The notes under the pieces are model-generated. The model was not told the origin of the DNA. It worked only from the letters and a program-made list of their open reading frames with translations, and made no database searches. Position numbers and translations under genes: made by a program. A DNA stretch of 64,000 bases from Candidatus Eisenbacteria bacterium (lineage in GTDB: Bacteria > Eisenbacteria > RBG-16-71-46 > SZUA-252), in the NCBI GenBank assembly GCA_005893305.1, contig VBOZ01000025.1:1-64000 (forward strand), in the 5' to 3' direction. Positions 44,291 to 53,863 of the stretch are shown one piece after another; positions within the stretch are counted from its first letter, which is position 1; each line of letters opens with the position of its first letter.

Positions 44291-45931
44291 ATGGAAAGCT
44301 TGGAACAATCCTCCCCGCGTCAAATCGACCTCAGAGCCATTTTCTGGAAGGCCGTTCACTACCGGTGGGTGATCGCATTCCCGATTCTCGCCGTCGGGTG
44401 CGCCGCCTTTCTCTACGTCAAGATGACGCCGTCCCGATACGACTCGCACGTGATCATTTCTCTGGGAGACCGCGTCAAGGTATCCGAGGCCCTCGAGCCG
44501 TTGGTCAAGACGAGTCAGGGGGGCGATCTCCTCAAGGATCGAATGAACCTTCTGGAAAACCGCATCAACAGCCGGCCGTTCCTGAACGAAGTCGCCACCC
44601 GGCTCGGCATCACGCGCGATCCCGTCCTGATCCAGGAGGCGACCGTGGCCGCGGCACGGCTCGGGGACATCACCCCCCAGGAGTACGCCCTCCGCTCGGC
44701 TGTGATGTCATTGGCCGGACGCATCAAATTGACGCCCCTGGAAGGCCCGCTCGTGCGTCTCACGGCGAGCGGATCAAGCCCACGATCCGCTCTGAACGTC
44801 GCTTCGACCATCGCGACTCTCCTCCTCGAGGAGAATCAGCGTGCCTCGGAGCAGCGGGCGCAGGCGAGAATCGATTTCAGCTCGGAGCAGAGCGCCGTTT
44901 ACGAGGAGCGCCTGCATAAGTCGGAAGCGACTCTCGAGGCCTTTCAGAAATCGCTGATCGGAAAGGGCATCTCGAGCAACGAGGTGACCGCGGACAACGT
45001 CGATCGGGCCAAATCGTTGATCCGGGATAGCGACGAGGAGATCGAGCAGATTCGCGCGCGGCTCCAATCCGGTCGGGCCGAATCGGTGAGCCGCGGGGAG
45101 TCGTTCGATACCTCGACACCGCTCTCGAGCCAGACGCTGACGAACCTGGACGTACGGCTGACGCAGCTTGAGATCAATTACGCCCTGGGGGCCCTGCGAG
45201 AAGAGGCGCATCCCGGAGGGGTCATTTCTCTCAAGTCCCAGATCGGTCAGGTCCGGCAGCTCCTCTTCCAGGAATGTCAGTCCCTCTCGCTTGCCATCCC
45301 GGGCGACATCTCCGACGAAGCCCGGAATGCCGCGGCGGGGGCGGCGCTCGATCGGGCCATCCTGCACTCGCTCCGCGAAAAGAGGGATCGCGTGCAGCGA
45401 ATGGTTGACGCCTACACTCACAGCCTCGTCGAGTCGCCGTCGCAGCAGATCGAGCTGCAGCGGCTCCAGGCCGAGGTGACGTCGAATCGGGAGCTTTTGC
45501 TGGCTCTCCGAAAGGAAGAGTCCTCCTCCAACATTTCCGAGGCGCTGGAGAACAGCCAGCTCGGGCTCCAGATCAGCGTCGCCGAGCCCGCGCAGCTTCC
45601 GCTGTCGGCCGCATTTCCGGACCGCAACAAGATCATGGGCACGGCCCTTCTGCTGGGGGTGCTGCTTTCCGTGGGCCTCGTCTTGGGGATCGAGCGGTTT
45701 GGCGCGACGCTTCGCAGCATCGAAGACGCCGAACGGGAGTTCAGCGCGCCTGTGATCGGAGCCATTCCTCGGGTCGAGGGGTGGCCACGTCCCGGCTCCT
45801 TCCTGATGAACAACTGGCCGATGATGGCCATCATGCTGGTCGTCGTGGCGACAACCGTCCTCTACGTCACCCAGATTGCCATGCACACGAACCGCTCCGC
45901 CCGCGTGACAACGTCGGGTCAGCAGCGGTAA
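44291..45931 (+). CDS. Wzz/Wzc-like polysaccharide co-polymerase without kinase domain
   Basis: This 546-residue protein has an N-terminal membrane helix (about 28-48), a long periplasmic region with coiled coils (about 170-260 and 340-430), and the Pro-rich AEPAQLPLSAAFPDRNK before the second membrane helix (about 455-475). This is the Wzz fold controlling chain length. An additional hydrophobic segment near the C-terminus (about 510-530) is unusual. The kinase is encoded separately by the next gene, the arrangement familiar from Gram-positive CapA/CapB pairs. Confidence 0.88.
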   Translation: MESLEQSSPRQIDLRAIFWKAVHYRWVIAFPILAVGCAAFLYVKMTPSRYDSHVIISLGDRVKVSEALEPLVKTSQGGDLLKDRMNLLENRINSRPFLNEVATRLGITRDPVLIQEATVAAARLGDITPQEYALRSAVMSLAGRIKLTPLEGPLVRLTASGSSPRSALNVASTIATLLLEENQRASEQRAQARIDFSSEQSAVYEERLHKSEATLEAFQKSLIGKGISSNEVTADNVDRAKSLIRDSDEEIEQIRARLQSGRAESVSRGESFDTSTPLSSQTLTNLDVRLTQLEINYALGALREEAHPGGVISLKSQIGQVRQLLFQECQSLSLAIPGDISDEARNAAAGAALDRAILHSLREKRDRVQRMVDAYTHSLVESPSQQIELQRLQAEVTSNRELLLALRKEESSSNISEALENSQLGLQISVAEPAQLPLSAAFPDRNKIMGTALLLGVLLSVGLVLGIERFGATLRSIEDAEREFSAPVIGAIPRVEGWPRPGSFLMNNWPMMAIMLVVVATTVLYVTQIAMHTNRSARVTTSGQQR

Positions 45932-45945
45932 GCCGACCTCCGCGC

Positions 45946-46704
45946 GTGTCCAGAAACCGTCCGCGGACCCTCTTTCAAGACCTGGATATCGACGCGCCTC
46001 ACGTCACCGAGGCGCGCCGAATTCTTCAAATCCTGAGCCGCAGCCGAAAGGACGGCGAGCGGCGCGTCTATCTTGTGACGAGTGCCTGTGGCGGGGAAGG
46101 GAAGAGCACGATTGCCTCGATGCTGGCCCTGGTCGCAGCCCGCATTTTCCACAAAAGGACCCTCATCATCGACGGCGACATGCACCGGCCGACGCTTCAC
46201 CGGCTCCTGGGGTTGACGCAACACCCGGGACTCTTCGAGGCGCTTCGGGCGCCGGATTCAGAGATCATCGCTCCGCGCGCGACGCCGCTCCCGATGCTCT
46301 TCGCGCTCCCGAGCGGGATCGCTCGGGGGCCGATCGCGGGCGCCTACGAGGACGGAGCGTTCCGTACCCTCCTCGATAAATACCGGACCGCCTTTGATCT
46401 CATCTTCATCGATGCGGCCCCGGCGGTACCGGCCGTGGAGCCGATCTTGATGGCCGAGCACGTCGACGCGCTGCTGATCGTGGCGATGGCCGGGCGAACG
46501 CCCGCATCCTTGGCGCGGCGGCTGCATCAAATCTTGACTCCGATGGCATCCAAGGTCGCCGGTGTGATCCTCAACAACGCGGCCGAAGAGCTGCCCTATT
46601 ACCACGACTACCGCTATTACGGCTACAGACCGGCATCGGTGCGCCACTCGAAGACGCACCCGCCCGCGGCCAGGTCCGCCGGTTCGCCCGCGCCGCGACG
46701 CTAG
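45946..46704 (+). CDS. CpsD/CapB-type bacterial tyrosine kinase (BY-kinase)
   Basis: GTG 45946 gives 252 residues, following the co-polymerase stop by 14 bases. BY-kinase motifs are Walker A SACGGEGKSTIAS, Walker A' TLIIDGDMHRPTLH, and Walker B DLIFIDAAPAV. The C-terminus has a tyrosine cluster (YYHDYRYYGY), the usual autophosphorylation site. Phosphorylation cycles of such kinases with their Wzz-like partner set polymer length and export. Confidence 0.9.
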   Translation: MSRNRPRTLFQDLDIDAPHVTEARRILQILSRSRKDGERRVYLVTSACGGEGKSTIASMLALVAARIFHKRTLIIDGDMHRPTLHRLLGLTQHPGLFEALRAPDSEIIAPRATPLPMLFALPSGIARGPIAGAYEDGAFRTLLDKYRTAFDLIFIDAAPAVPAVEPILMAEHVDALLIVAMAGRTPASLARRLHQILTPMASKVAGVILNNAAEELPYYHDYRYYGYRPASVRHSKTHPPAARSAGSPAPRR

Positions 46705-46724
46705 ACCCGTTCCTGAGGAGATCC

Positions 46725-48053
46725 ATGGTCAAGAAGGGTAAGACGGGAAGCTGGGAGGCACGGTTCTTCCGCCGGGTGGAGAACCGCTCCGCCCGCATCG
46801 GGATCATCGGACTCGGATATGTGGGACTGCCCCTCGCCGTGGAATTCGCGCGCGCCGGATTTCGCGTCACGGGATTCGAGATCGACGCGAAGCGCGTCGG
46901 GATCTTGAATTCGGGGCGTTCGTACATTCAGGACGTGCCGACGAAGGAGCTCGGGCAGCTCGTCCGGAGCGGGATGCTGAAGGCGACGCTGAGCTTCGAC
47001 TCGCTGCGGCAGATGGACGCGATCGATATCTGCGTCCCGACCCCGCTCCGAAAGACGAGGGACCCGGACGTCTCGTACATCGCGGCGGCCGTCGGCGAGA
47101 TCGCGCAGCGGCTTCGTCCGGGACAGTTGGTCGTGCTCGAAAGCACGACCTACCCGGGAACGACCGACGAGCTGGTGCGCCCGATGCTCGAGGCGCGTGG
47201 ACTCCGCGCGGGACGGGACTTTTTCCTCGCGTTCTCTCCCGAGCGGGTCGATCCCGGCAACCCGCGGCACAACACGCGGAACATCCCCAAGGTGATCGGT
47301 GGCGTCACCCCGGGCTGCACGCGGGCCGCTTCCGAGCTTTACTCCTCGGTGCTCGACCGCGTCGTCCCCGTGGGCTCGACCCGCGTGGCGGAAATGGTGA
47401 AGCTTCTCGAGAACACCTATCGGAGCGTGAACATCGGGCTCGTGAACGAGATCGCGCTCATGTGCGACAAGATGAAGATCGACGTCTGGGAAGTCATCGA
47501 CGCGGCAGCGACGAAGCCATTTGGATTCATGCCGTTCTACCCGGGGCCGGGGCTGGGCGGCCATTGCATCCCGATCGACCCGTTTTACCTCTCGTGGAAG
47601 GCGAAGCAAAGCGGCTTTGAAGCCCGATTCATCGAGCTGGCGGGGCACGTCAACAGCCACATGCCGCACCACGTCGCCGGACTGGTCGCCACGGCTTTGA
47701 ATCAAAAGAAGAAGTCGATTCGCGGCTCCAAGATCCTGATCCTTGGGGTTGCTTACAAGGCGGACATCGACGACGTGAGGGAATCGCCGGCCCTGGACCT
47801 CATCGAGATCCTCGAGAAGGAAGGGGCCCACGTCGAGTTCGCGGACCCGCACGTGCCGTACATTCGCGTCGACGGAGAGAAGCGGCCGGCGCGCCGCCTG
47901 AGCCCTTCGGTCTTGCGCGGCGCCGACTGCACAGTGATCGTCACGCGCCATCGCGCGTTCGACTTCGCCGTGGTGGCTTGCCACGCCCGCACGATCGTCG
48001 ATTGCCGAAACGCGCTCGCCGGCCGGAAACGCTCGGGATTGGTCCGACTCTAG
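46725..48053 (+). CDS. UDP-N-acetyl-hexosamine 6-dehydrogenase (WbpA/WecC family)
   Basis: The 442-residue protein oxidises C6 of a UDP-HexNAc to the uronic acid using NAD. Features are the Rossmann motif IGIIGLGYVGLPLAVEFA, ESTTYPGTTDEL, AFSPERVDPGN, the catalytic region KLLENTYRSVNIGLVNEIA, PGPGLGGHCIPIDPFYLSWKA with the catalytic Cys, and GVAYKADIDDVRESPAL. UDP-GlcNAc (WbpA) and UDP-ManNAc (WecC) dehydrogenases look alike at this level. The neighbouring WbpP-like epimerase favours the first, wecB the second. GAGGAG precedes the ATG. Confidence 0.9.
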   Translation: MVKKGKTGSWEARFFRRVENRSARIGIIGLGYVGLPLAVEFARAGFRVTGFEIDAKRVGILNSGRSYIQDVPTKELGQLVRSGMLKATLSFDSLRQMDAIDICVPTPLRKTRDPDVSYIAAAVGEIAQRLRPGQLVVLESTTYPGTTDELVRPMLEARGLRAGRDFFLAFSPERVDPGNPRHNTRNIPKVIGGVTPGCTRAASELYSSVLDRVVPVGSTRVAEMVKLLENTYRSVNIGLVNEIALMCDKMKIDVWEVIDAAATKPFGFMPFYPGPGLGGHCIPIDPFYLSWKAKQSGFEARFIELAGHVNSHMPHHVAGLVATALNQKKKSIRGSKILILGVAYKADIDDVRESPALDLIEILEKEGAHVEFADPHVPYIRVDGEKRPARRLSPSVLRGADCTVIVTRHRAFDFAVVACHARTIVDCRNALAGRKRSGLVRL

Positions 48054-48060
48054 GAGAGCA

Positions 48061-49014
48061 ATGGCACTCTACCTTGTGACCGGCGGAGCCGGATTCATCG
48101 GATCCCACATCGCGGCGCGGCTCCTGAAGCTGGGGCACCACGTCCGCGTTCTCGACAACCTGTCCACCGGGAGGAAGTCGAATCTCGACGCGATTCGCGA
48201 GGAGGGCCCCAAAGGGAAGTTCGAGTGGCTCGAGGGCGACCTGCGGTCCCTTCCCACATGCCAGCAAGCGTGCGAGGGCGTCGAGTACGTGCTCCACGAG
48301 GCAGCTCTCGCCTCGGTGGAGCGGTCGATTCGAAACCCGGTGGAGAGCACCGAGGTGAACGTGGGGGGCCTCGTGAACCTGCTCGTCGCGGCGCGAGAGC
48401 GGGGGGTGCGCCGCGTGGTCCTTGCGAGCTCCTCATCGGTCTACGGCGACACGCCGACCCTCCCGAAGCATGAGGACATGGTGCCGCATCCGTTGTCCCC
48501 CTACGCGGCCAGCAAGCTCGCGGGCGAGCACTTCGCCTCGGTGTACCAGAAGAGCTTGGGCCTCTCCACCGTCTGCTTGCGGTACTTCAACGTATTCGGC
48601 CCGCGTCAGGACCCCAAGTCCGAGTACGCCGCGGTCATTCCCCGGTTCGTCACGGCGCTCCTCAGGAAGGAGCGCCCCATCGTGTTCGGGGACGGCGGCC
48701 AGACTCGCGACTTCACGTTCATCGACAACGTGGTGCAGGCGAATCTGGACGCGTGCACCCGGCCCGAAGCGGGCGGGCAGTCGATCAATATCGCGGCGGG
48801 AGAGCAGAACTCGCTCCTGCAGCTCCTCGAGCAGCTGGGCTCGATCCTCGGCGTGAAGGCCGATCCCGAGTTTCGACCGCCCCGTGCCGGGGACGTCCGA
48901 GACTCCTTTGCCGACGTCTCGAGGGCGACCCGACTCCTCGGCTATGCGCCCGCGGTGAATTTCCGGGACGGCTTGACTCGCACCGTGGAGTACTACCGGA
49001 GTGGCGGCGCGTGA
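48061..49014 (+). CDS. NAD-dependent nucleotide-sugar epimerase (WbpP-like)
   Basis: This extended short-chain dehydrogenase has 317 residues, with NAD-binding TGGAGFIGSHIAARLL, HEAALASVERSIRNP, SSSSVYGD, and the catalytic SPYAASKLAGE (YxxxK). LRYFNVFGPRQDP and a late GDVRDSFADVS follow. The pattern with ASVERS and FGPRQDP is that of UDP-GlcNAc/UDP-GlcNAcA 4-epimerases. After the dehydrogenase it would give UDP-GalNAcA; this is inference. Confidence 0.88.
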   Translation: MALYLVTGGAGFIGSHIAARLLKLGHHVRVLDNLSTGRKSNLDAIREEGPKGKFEWLEGDLRSLPTCQQACEGVEYVLHEAALASVERSIRNPVESTEVNVGGLVNLLVAARERGVRRVVLASSSSVYGDTPTLPKHEDMVPHPLSPYAASKLAGEHFASVYQKSLGLSTVCLRYFNVFGPRQDPKSEYAAVIPRFVTALLRKERPIVFGDGGQTRDFTFIDNVVQANLDACTRPEAGGQSINIAAGEQNSLLQLLEQLGSILGVKADPEFRPPRAGDVRDSFADVSRATRLLGYAPAVNFRDGLTRTVEYYRSGGA

Positions 49015-49053
49015 CGCCCGCAGCCGGCGCGGCCTCCTGAGGGTATCCCCAGA

Positions 49054-50994
49054 ATGTGCGGCATAGCCGGGATCTGGAACCGGGACTCACGCGAGCCGGT
49101 CGCCCCGTCGTCATTACGGGCGATGGTGGCCTCGATCGCTCACCGTGGCCCCGACGACGACGGCGTGTTCCTCGATGGCGATCTAGGGCTGGGCCACGAC
49201 CGCCTGAGCATCATCGATCTCAACTCCGGCCAGCAGCCGATGAGCAACGTGGACGGAACCACCTGGATCGTCTTCAACGGCGAGATATTCAATTACGTCG
49301 AGCTCCGGGCGGAGCTCGTCGCGCGGGGGCATCGGTTCAGGACCACCTCGGACACCGAGGTCATTCTCAACCTCTACGAGGAGCGCGGCGCGGATTGCGT
49401 CTCTTCGTTCAACGGCCAGTTCGCCTTCGCTCTCTGGGATACGCGAACGCGCTCCCTCCTGCTGGCGCGGGATCGCCTCGGGGTGCGCCCGCTCTTCTAC
49501 ACATGGCACGGCGGCGGCATCCGGTTCGCCTCGGAGATCAAAGCGCTCCTGACCGATCCGACGCTTCCACGTCGGGTCGACCCGATCGCGCTCGATCAGA
49601 TCTTCACGTTCTGGTTTCCGATCGCGCCGCGGACCGGATTCGAGGGAATCGAGGAGCTGCCCCCGGGCACGACGCTCACGATCACAAGCGAAAGCCAGAC
49701 GCCGCGGCGCTACTGGTCGCTTCGCTACCCTGCGGCGGGGGAGGCGAACGGCACGGGGGGACGGTCCTCGCGAGAGTACGCGGAGGAGCTCATGTCGCTC
49801 CTCTCGGACGCGGTCCGTATCCGCCTCCGGGCCGATGTTCCCGTCGCGTCGTATTTGAGCGGAGGGCTTGATTCGTCCGTCATCTCCGCCCTCTGCCACA
49901 AGCAGCTAGGGGGCGGATTCAACACGTTCTCGATCGAGTTCGAAGCAGCGGCCTTCGACGAGGCCTCGTTCCAGTCCTCGGTGGTAAAGCGGCTCGGGAC
50001 GCGACACCGGGCATTCCGCTGCAGCGGGAAGTCGATCGGCGAGGCACTGCCGCGCGCCGTCTATCACGCGGAGCGGCCCCTCCTGCGCTCGGCCCCGGTG
50101 CCGATGATGCTTCTGGCCAAGGGGGTCCACGAAGCGGGGATCAAGGTGGTGCTCACCGGGGAGGGGGCGGACGAGATCCTTGCCGGCTACGACATCTTCA
50201 AGGAGGCGAAGGTCCGGCGCTTCTGGGCGCGCTATCCCCAGTCGACGTGGCGGCCGCGGCTCTTGGAAAGGCTCTACCCCTACCTCTCCGACCTCCAGCG
50301 AACGTCGGGCTACCTGAGGGCCTTTTTCGGACAGGGACTCGAGGACACGGGCGATCCGTTCTATTCGCACCGGCCCCGTTGGCGGGTTTCCGCGCCGCTA
50401 CGGATGCTCTACGGGCCCGCGATCCGCGAGAGGGTGGCGGGGTACGACGCGATCGCGGATCTCCGCGACCAGCTGCCAGCCGAGTTCAGCGCCTGGCATC
50501 CGCTGTCGCAGGCGCAGTACCTGGAGGCCGCGTTCCTGTTGCCCGGGTACCTCCTCTCGTCGCAGGGCGATCGCATGGCCATGGCGCACGCGGTCGAGGG
50601 ACGATATCCGTTCCTGGACCACCGTGTTGTCGAGTTTGCCGCGACCATCCCGCCGAACCTCAAGATCCGCGGTCTTCGGGAAAAGCACGTCCTCCGGGAA
50701 GGGGTGCGGGAGATCCTCCCCGAAGCCATCGTCGACCGCGCGAAGCAACCGTACCGGGCCCCGGACCAGGACGCCCTGTTCCAAGAGGGTGCCGCCGGTG
50801 AGCTCACGCGCGCGGCGCTCTCCCCGTTGGCGCTCTCGGGCTCCGGTCTCTTCCAGCCCAATTCGATCCGAGGGTTGATGGAGAAGGGCGCCCGCCAACC
50901 CAGCCTGGGAGTCCGCGACAACATGGCTTTGATCGGCGCCGTGACGACACAGCTGTGGCACAAGCAATTCTTCCAGAACGAGGAGGGAGCATAG
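49054..50994 (+). CDS. asnB: Glutamine-hydrolysing asparagine synthetase-family amidotransferase
   Basis: The 646-residue product starts MCGIAGIWNRD, with Cys2 as the glutaminase nucleophile after Met removal. It has HRGPDDDG, NGEIFNYVELR, SGGLDSSVISALC (the PP-loop at about 268-280), and LTGEGADEILAGY. In surface-polysaccharide loci such proteins (WbpS type) amidate sugar uronic acids rather than aspartate. The preceding dehydrogenase and epimerase make this attractive here. True asparagine synthesis is the alternative. Confidence 0.9.
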   Translation: MCGIAGIWNRDSREPVAPSSLRAMVASIAHRGPDDDGVFLDGDLGLGHDRLSIIDLNSGQQPMSNVDGTTWIVFNGEIFNYVELRAELVARGHRFRTTSDTEVILNLYEERGADCVSSFNGQFAFALWDTRTRSLLLARDRLGVRPLFYTWHGGGIRFASEIKALLTDPTLPRRVDPIALDQIFTFWFPIAPRTGFEGIEELPPGTTLTITSESQTPRRYWSLRYPAAGEANGTGGRSSREYAEELMSLLSDAVRIRLRADVPVASYLSGGLDSSVISALCHKQLGGGFNTFSIEFEAAAFDEASFQSSVVKRLGTRHRAFRCSGKSIGEALPRAVYHAERPLLRSAPVPMMLLAKGVHEAGIKVVLTGEGADEILAGYDIFKEAKVRRFWARYPQSTWRPRLLERLYPYLSDLQRTSGYLRAFFGQGLEDTGDPFYSHRPRWRVSAPLRMLYGPAIRERVAGYDAIADLRDQLPAEFSAWHPLSQAQYLEAAFLLPGYLLSSQGDRMAMAHAVEGRYPFLDHRVVEFAATIPPNLKIRGLREKHVLREGVREILPEAIVDRAKQPYRAPDQDALFQEGAAGELTRAALSPLALSGSGLFQPNSIRGLMEKGARQPSLGVRDNMALIGAVTTQLWHKQFFQNEEGA

Positions 50995-51260
50995 TGGCCG
51001 GTGCCGCGGAGGTTCTGAGGGAGTTCATTCTGGAGAATTTCTTGTTCGGCGACCGGAACGCGCCCCTCTCTCCGGACGACTCCTTCTCCGAGCGGGGCAT
51101 CGTCGACTCGACCGGAATTCTAGAGCTTGTCGCCTTCGTCGAGGAATCGTTCGGGCTCTCCATTGGCGACGAGGAGATCGTCCCCGAGAATTTCGATTCG
51201 ATCGCCCGGCTCACCCAATTCATCGACCGAAAGAGGAGTGCCGCTCCGAATGCGGGTTGA
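50994..51260 (+). CDS. Acyl carrier protein
   Basis: GTG 50994 overlaps the asnB stop and follows GAGGAGGGAG. The 88-residue acidic protein has the carrier fold pattern, with GIVDSTGILELVAFVEESFG holding the phosphopantetheine Ser (about residue 39), and ENFDSIARLTQFI at the end. It is a dedicated carrier for the next gene's ligase, which it overlaps by 11 bases, and not the housekeeping AcpP (DSLD motif). Confidence 0.88.
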   Translation: MAGAAEVLREFILENFLFGDRNAPLSPDDSFSERGIVDSTGILELVAFVEESFGLSIGDEEIVPENFDSIARLTQFIDRKRSAAPNAG

Positions 51261-52821
51261 AGAATTCCTGCGAGAATCCGCTCAACGCGCGCCCGACAAG
51301 GTCGCGCTCATCGCGCAGGGGACGCGGCACACGTACCGCGAGCTGGACCGGAGAAGCGACTCGCTCGCGAGCGCCCTGATCTCGGCGGGCGTCCAGCGGG
51401 GTGACCTGGTCGCCATCTTCCTCGATAACTCCGTCGAGGCCGCCATCGGACTGTTCGCCGCCCTCAAGACGGGGGCCGTGTTCCTGATCATCAACGCGAC
51501 AACCAAGAGCGACGCGCTCGCGTTCATCCTGAACGATTGCCGCGCCGTCGGGCTGATCAGCCACGCCCGGTTGGAATCGGTGATCGTGGGGATGACCGCA
51601 GCCACGCCGTCGCTTCGGTGGACCAGCTTGGTCGGAGGAGGGAAGGAATCGCCGCTCGCAGGAGCTCGGGGCCTCGAGTGGAACGAGGTGACGCGGCCCG
51701 ACGGGCCCGCCTTGGCACCGTCGCCGCCGGCCTCGTCGAACGACGCCGACCTCGCAATGATCATCTACACCTCCGGCTCCACGGGATTCCCGAAGGGTGT
51801 GATGATGGCGCACTCGAACGTCGTCAACGTCTCGGCCTCCATCATCCAATATCTCGAGAATTCAAGCAGCGACATCATCCTGTCGGTATTGCCCCTTTCC
51901 TTCGGGTATGGGCTCTACCAGCTTCTGGTTACGATCCGGAGCGGGGGCACGCTCGTCCTCGAGCGCACCTTCGCCTATCCCGCCCGCATCATGGAGATGC
52001 TCGCCCAGGAGCAGGTCACCGGCTTTCCGATCATCCCCACGATGGCGGCCCTGATGCTTCAGATGAAGGGACTGAAACCGGGACAGTTTCCGCGGCTTCG
52101 GTATATAACGAACGCGGCCGCCGCTCTGCCTCCCGCGCACATCCGCGCGATCCGGGATCTTTTCCCGAGTACCAAGCTCTACTCCATGTACGGCCAGACG
52201 GAGTGCACGCGCGTCTGTTATCTGCCCCCACACCTTCTGGAGAAGAAGCCGGGCTCGGTCGGCATCGCGATTCCCAACACGGAGGTCTACATCGTGAACG
52301 AGTCGTCCGAGCGCGTCGGCCCCGGGGTGGTGGGGGAGCTCGTGGTGCGCGGACCGCATGTGATGCGGGGATACTGGGAACGCGACGAGGAGACGGCGCG
52401 TGCCCTTCGACCCGGCCCGCTGCCGGGCGAGCGAGTTCTCCATACGGGCGACCTCTTCACCATGGACGCGGAGGGCTGCCTCTATTTCGTCAGCCGCAAA
52501 GACGACATCATCAAGACGAGGGGCGAAAAGGTCAGCCCGAAGGAAGTCGAGACGGTCATCGCCTCGCTGCCGGGCGTGGCGGAGGCTGCGGTCGTCGGCA
52601 TGCCGGATCCGGTCCTCGGGGAAGCCGTCAAGGCGATCGTGGTCGTTCGCGCGGGCGCCAAGGTCTCCGCCCAGGACGTGCTGAGACACTGCGCGGGGCG
52701 CCTCGAGACGTTCATGATTCCGAAGCTCGTGGAGTTCCGCGAATCGCTTCCGCACACGCCCAACGGAAAGGTCAACAAGCGTGAGCTACGCCTCCAGGCG
52801 GCCGGGGAGGTGCCCTCATGA
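51250..52821 (+). CDS. Acyl-AMP ligase (adenylate-forming enzyme)
   Basis: From ATG 51250 the 523-residue protein has the ANL-superfamily motifs IIYTSGSTGFPKGVMM (about 171-187), SMYGQTECTRVC, LHTGDLFTMDAEG, KTRGEKVSPKEVE, and the catalytic Lys in PHTPNGKVNKREL. It probably activates a carboxylic or amino acid and loads it on the adjacent carrier protein. Close relatives occur in exosortase-linked polysaccharide loci, but no exosortase is seen here. Confidence 0.9.
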   Translation: MRVEEFLRESAQRAPDKVALIAQGTRHTYRELDRRSDSLASALISAGVQRGDLVAIFLDNSVEAAIGLFAALKTGAVFLIINATTKSDALAFILNDCRAVGLISHARLESVIVGMTAATPSLRWTSLVGGGKESPLAGARGLEWNEVTRPDGPALAPSPPASSNDADLAMIIYTSGSTGFPKGVMMAHSNVVNVSASIIQYLENSSSDIILSVLPLSFGYGLYQLLVTIRSGGTLVLERTFAYPARIMEMLAQEQVTGFPIIPTMAALMLQMKGLKPGQFPRLRYITNAAAALPPAHIRAIRDLFPSTKLYSMYGQTECTRVCYLPPHLLEKKPGSVGIAIPNTEVYIVNESSERVGPGVVGELVVRGPHVMRGYWERDEETARALRPGPLPGERVLHTGDLFTMDAEGCLYFVSRKDDIIKTRGEKVSPKEVETVIASLPGVAEAAVVGMPDPVLGEAVKAIVVVRAGAKVSAQDVLRHCAGRLETFMIPKLVEFRESLPHTPNGKVNKRELRLQAAGEVPS

Positions 52822-53810
52822 GCCCTCCCAAGTTCTCCCATAAGGCTCTGGAGCTCGATGCCGCCCGTTCGTGCTCCGAGATCGAAGCCGCCATTCGAGA
52901 CCAAGTGACTCAGAAGCTTCGTCTCCGCGGCGCGGTCGTCGGGCTCTCGGGAGGAATCGACAGTAGCGTCGTGGCCGCCCTATGCGCCCGAGCGCTGGGA
53001 CCCGACCGCGTCCTGGGCATCTTCATGCCGGAGGCCGATAGCTCGGGCGAGACCACCGGCCTGGGCCGGTCGGTCGCGAAGTCCCTGGGAATCGAGAGCG
53101 TCCTCGAGGATATCTCGGGTGTGCTCGAGGCCGCCGGCTGCTACCAGCGGCGGGACGACGCGATTCGCTCGGTCCTCCCCGAATACGGGGCCGGGTACAA
53201 GAGCAAGATTGTCCTGCCCGGCCTCTCGGAGCGGCGCGGCTACGCGGTCAATTGGCTGGTGGCCGAGGATCCGCGGGGGAAGGAGATCCGCGTCCGCCTC
53301 ACCGGGGAGGCCTACCTGGGAATCGTCGCGGCGACGAACTTCAAGCAACGGACGCGGAAAATGCTCGAGTATTACCACGCCGATCGGAAGCACTACGCCG
53401 TGGCCGGAACGCCGAACCGCCTCGAGTACGACCAGGGCTTCTTCGTCAAGAACGGCGACGGCGCTGCCGACTTCAAGCCGATCGCTCATCTGTACAAGAC
53501 TCAGGTCTATCAGCTCGCGGAATATGTCGGCATCCCCGCGGACGTCCGGAGCCGCCCCCCCACGACGGATACCTATTCACTCCCTCAATCGCAGGACGAG
53601 TTCTACTTCTCGCTCCCGCACGGGCAGCTGGACCTCTGTCTCTACGGATGGAACCACAGGATTCCCGCTGCCGACGTGGCCGCGGTCGCCGATTTGACTG
53701 AGCCACAGGTCGAATGGGTCTACCGCGACATCGAAGCGAAGCGGCGGGCGACACGGTACCTCCACTCGAAACCTCTCCTGATCGAGGATATGCCAGAGGT
53801 CGGGGTCTGA
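52818..53810 (+). CDS. NAD synthetase (NadE)-like ATP pyrophosphatase
   Basis: This 330-residue protein has the PP-loop VVGLSGGIDSSVVAALCA at about 40-57, and NadE-like stretches GIFMPEADSS, VAATNFKQRTRKMLEYYHAD, AGTPNRLEYDQGFFVKNGDG, FKPIAHLYKTQVYQLAEYVGIP and SLPQSQDEFYFSLP. It is about 55 residues longer than ammonia-dependent NadE because of an insertion around 125-160 (VLPGLSERRG, NWLVAEDPRGKEI). There is no glutaminase domain. It may make NAD, or may be recruited as an amide-forming enzyme for the glycan cassette. Confidence 0.8.
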   Translation: MSPPKFSHKALELDAARSCSEIEAAIRDQVTQKLRLRGAVVGLSGGIDSSVVAALCARALGPDRVLGIFMPEADSSGETTGLGRSVAKSLGIESVLEDISGVLEAAGCYQRRDDAIRSVLPEYGAGYKSKIVLPGLSERRGYAVNWLVAEDPRGKEIRVRLTGEAYLGIVAATNFKQRTRKMLEYYHADRKHYAVAGTPNRLEYDQGFFVKNGDGAADFKPIAHLYKTQVYQLAEYVGIPADVRSRPPTTDTYSLPQSQDEFYFSLPHGQLDLCLYGWNHRIPAADVAAVADLTEPQVEWVYRDIEAKRRATRYLHSKPLLIEDMPEVGV

Positions 53811-53863
53811 AGGGCCCCCACCCATGGCCTATTCCGTCCATTCGGTCGACGTCGAGTCCGGAC

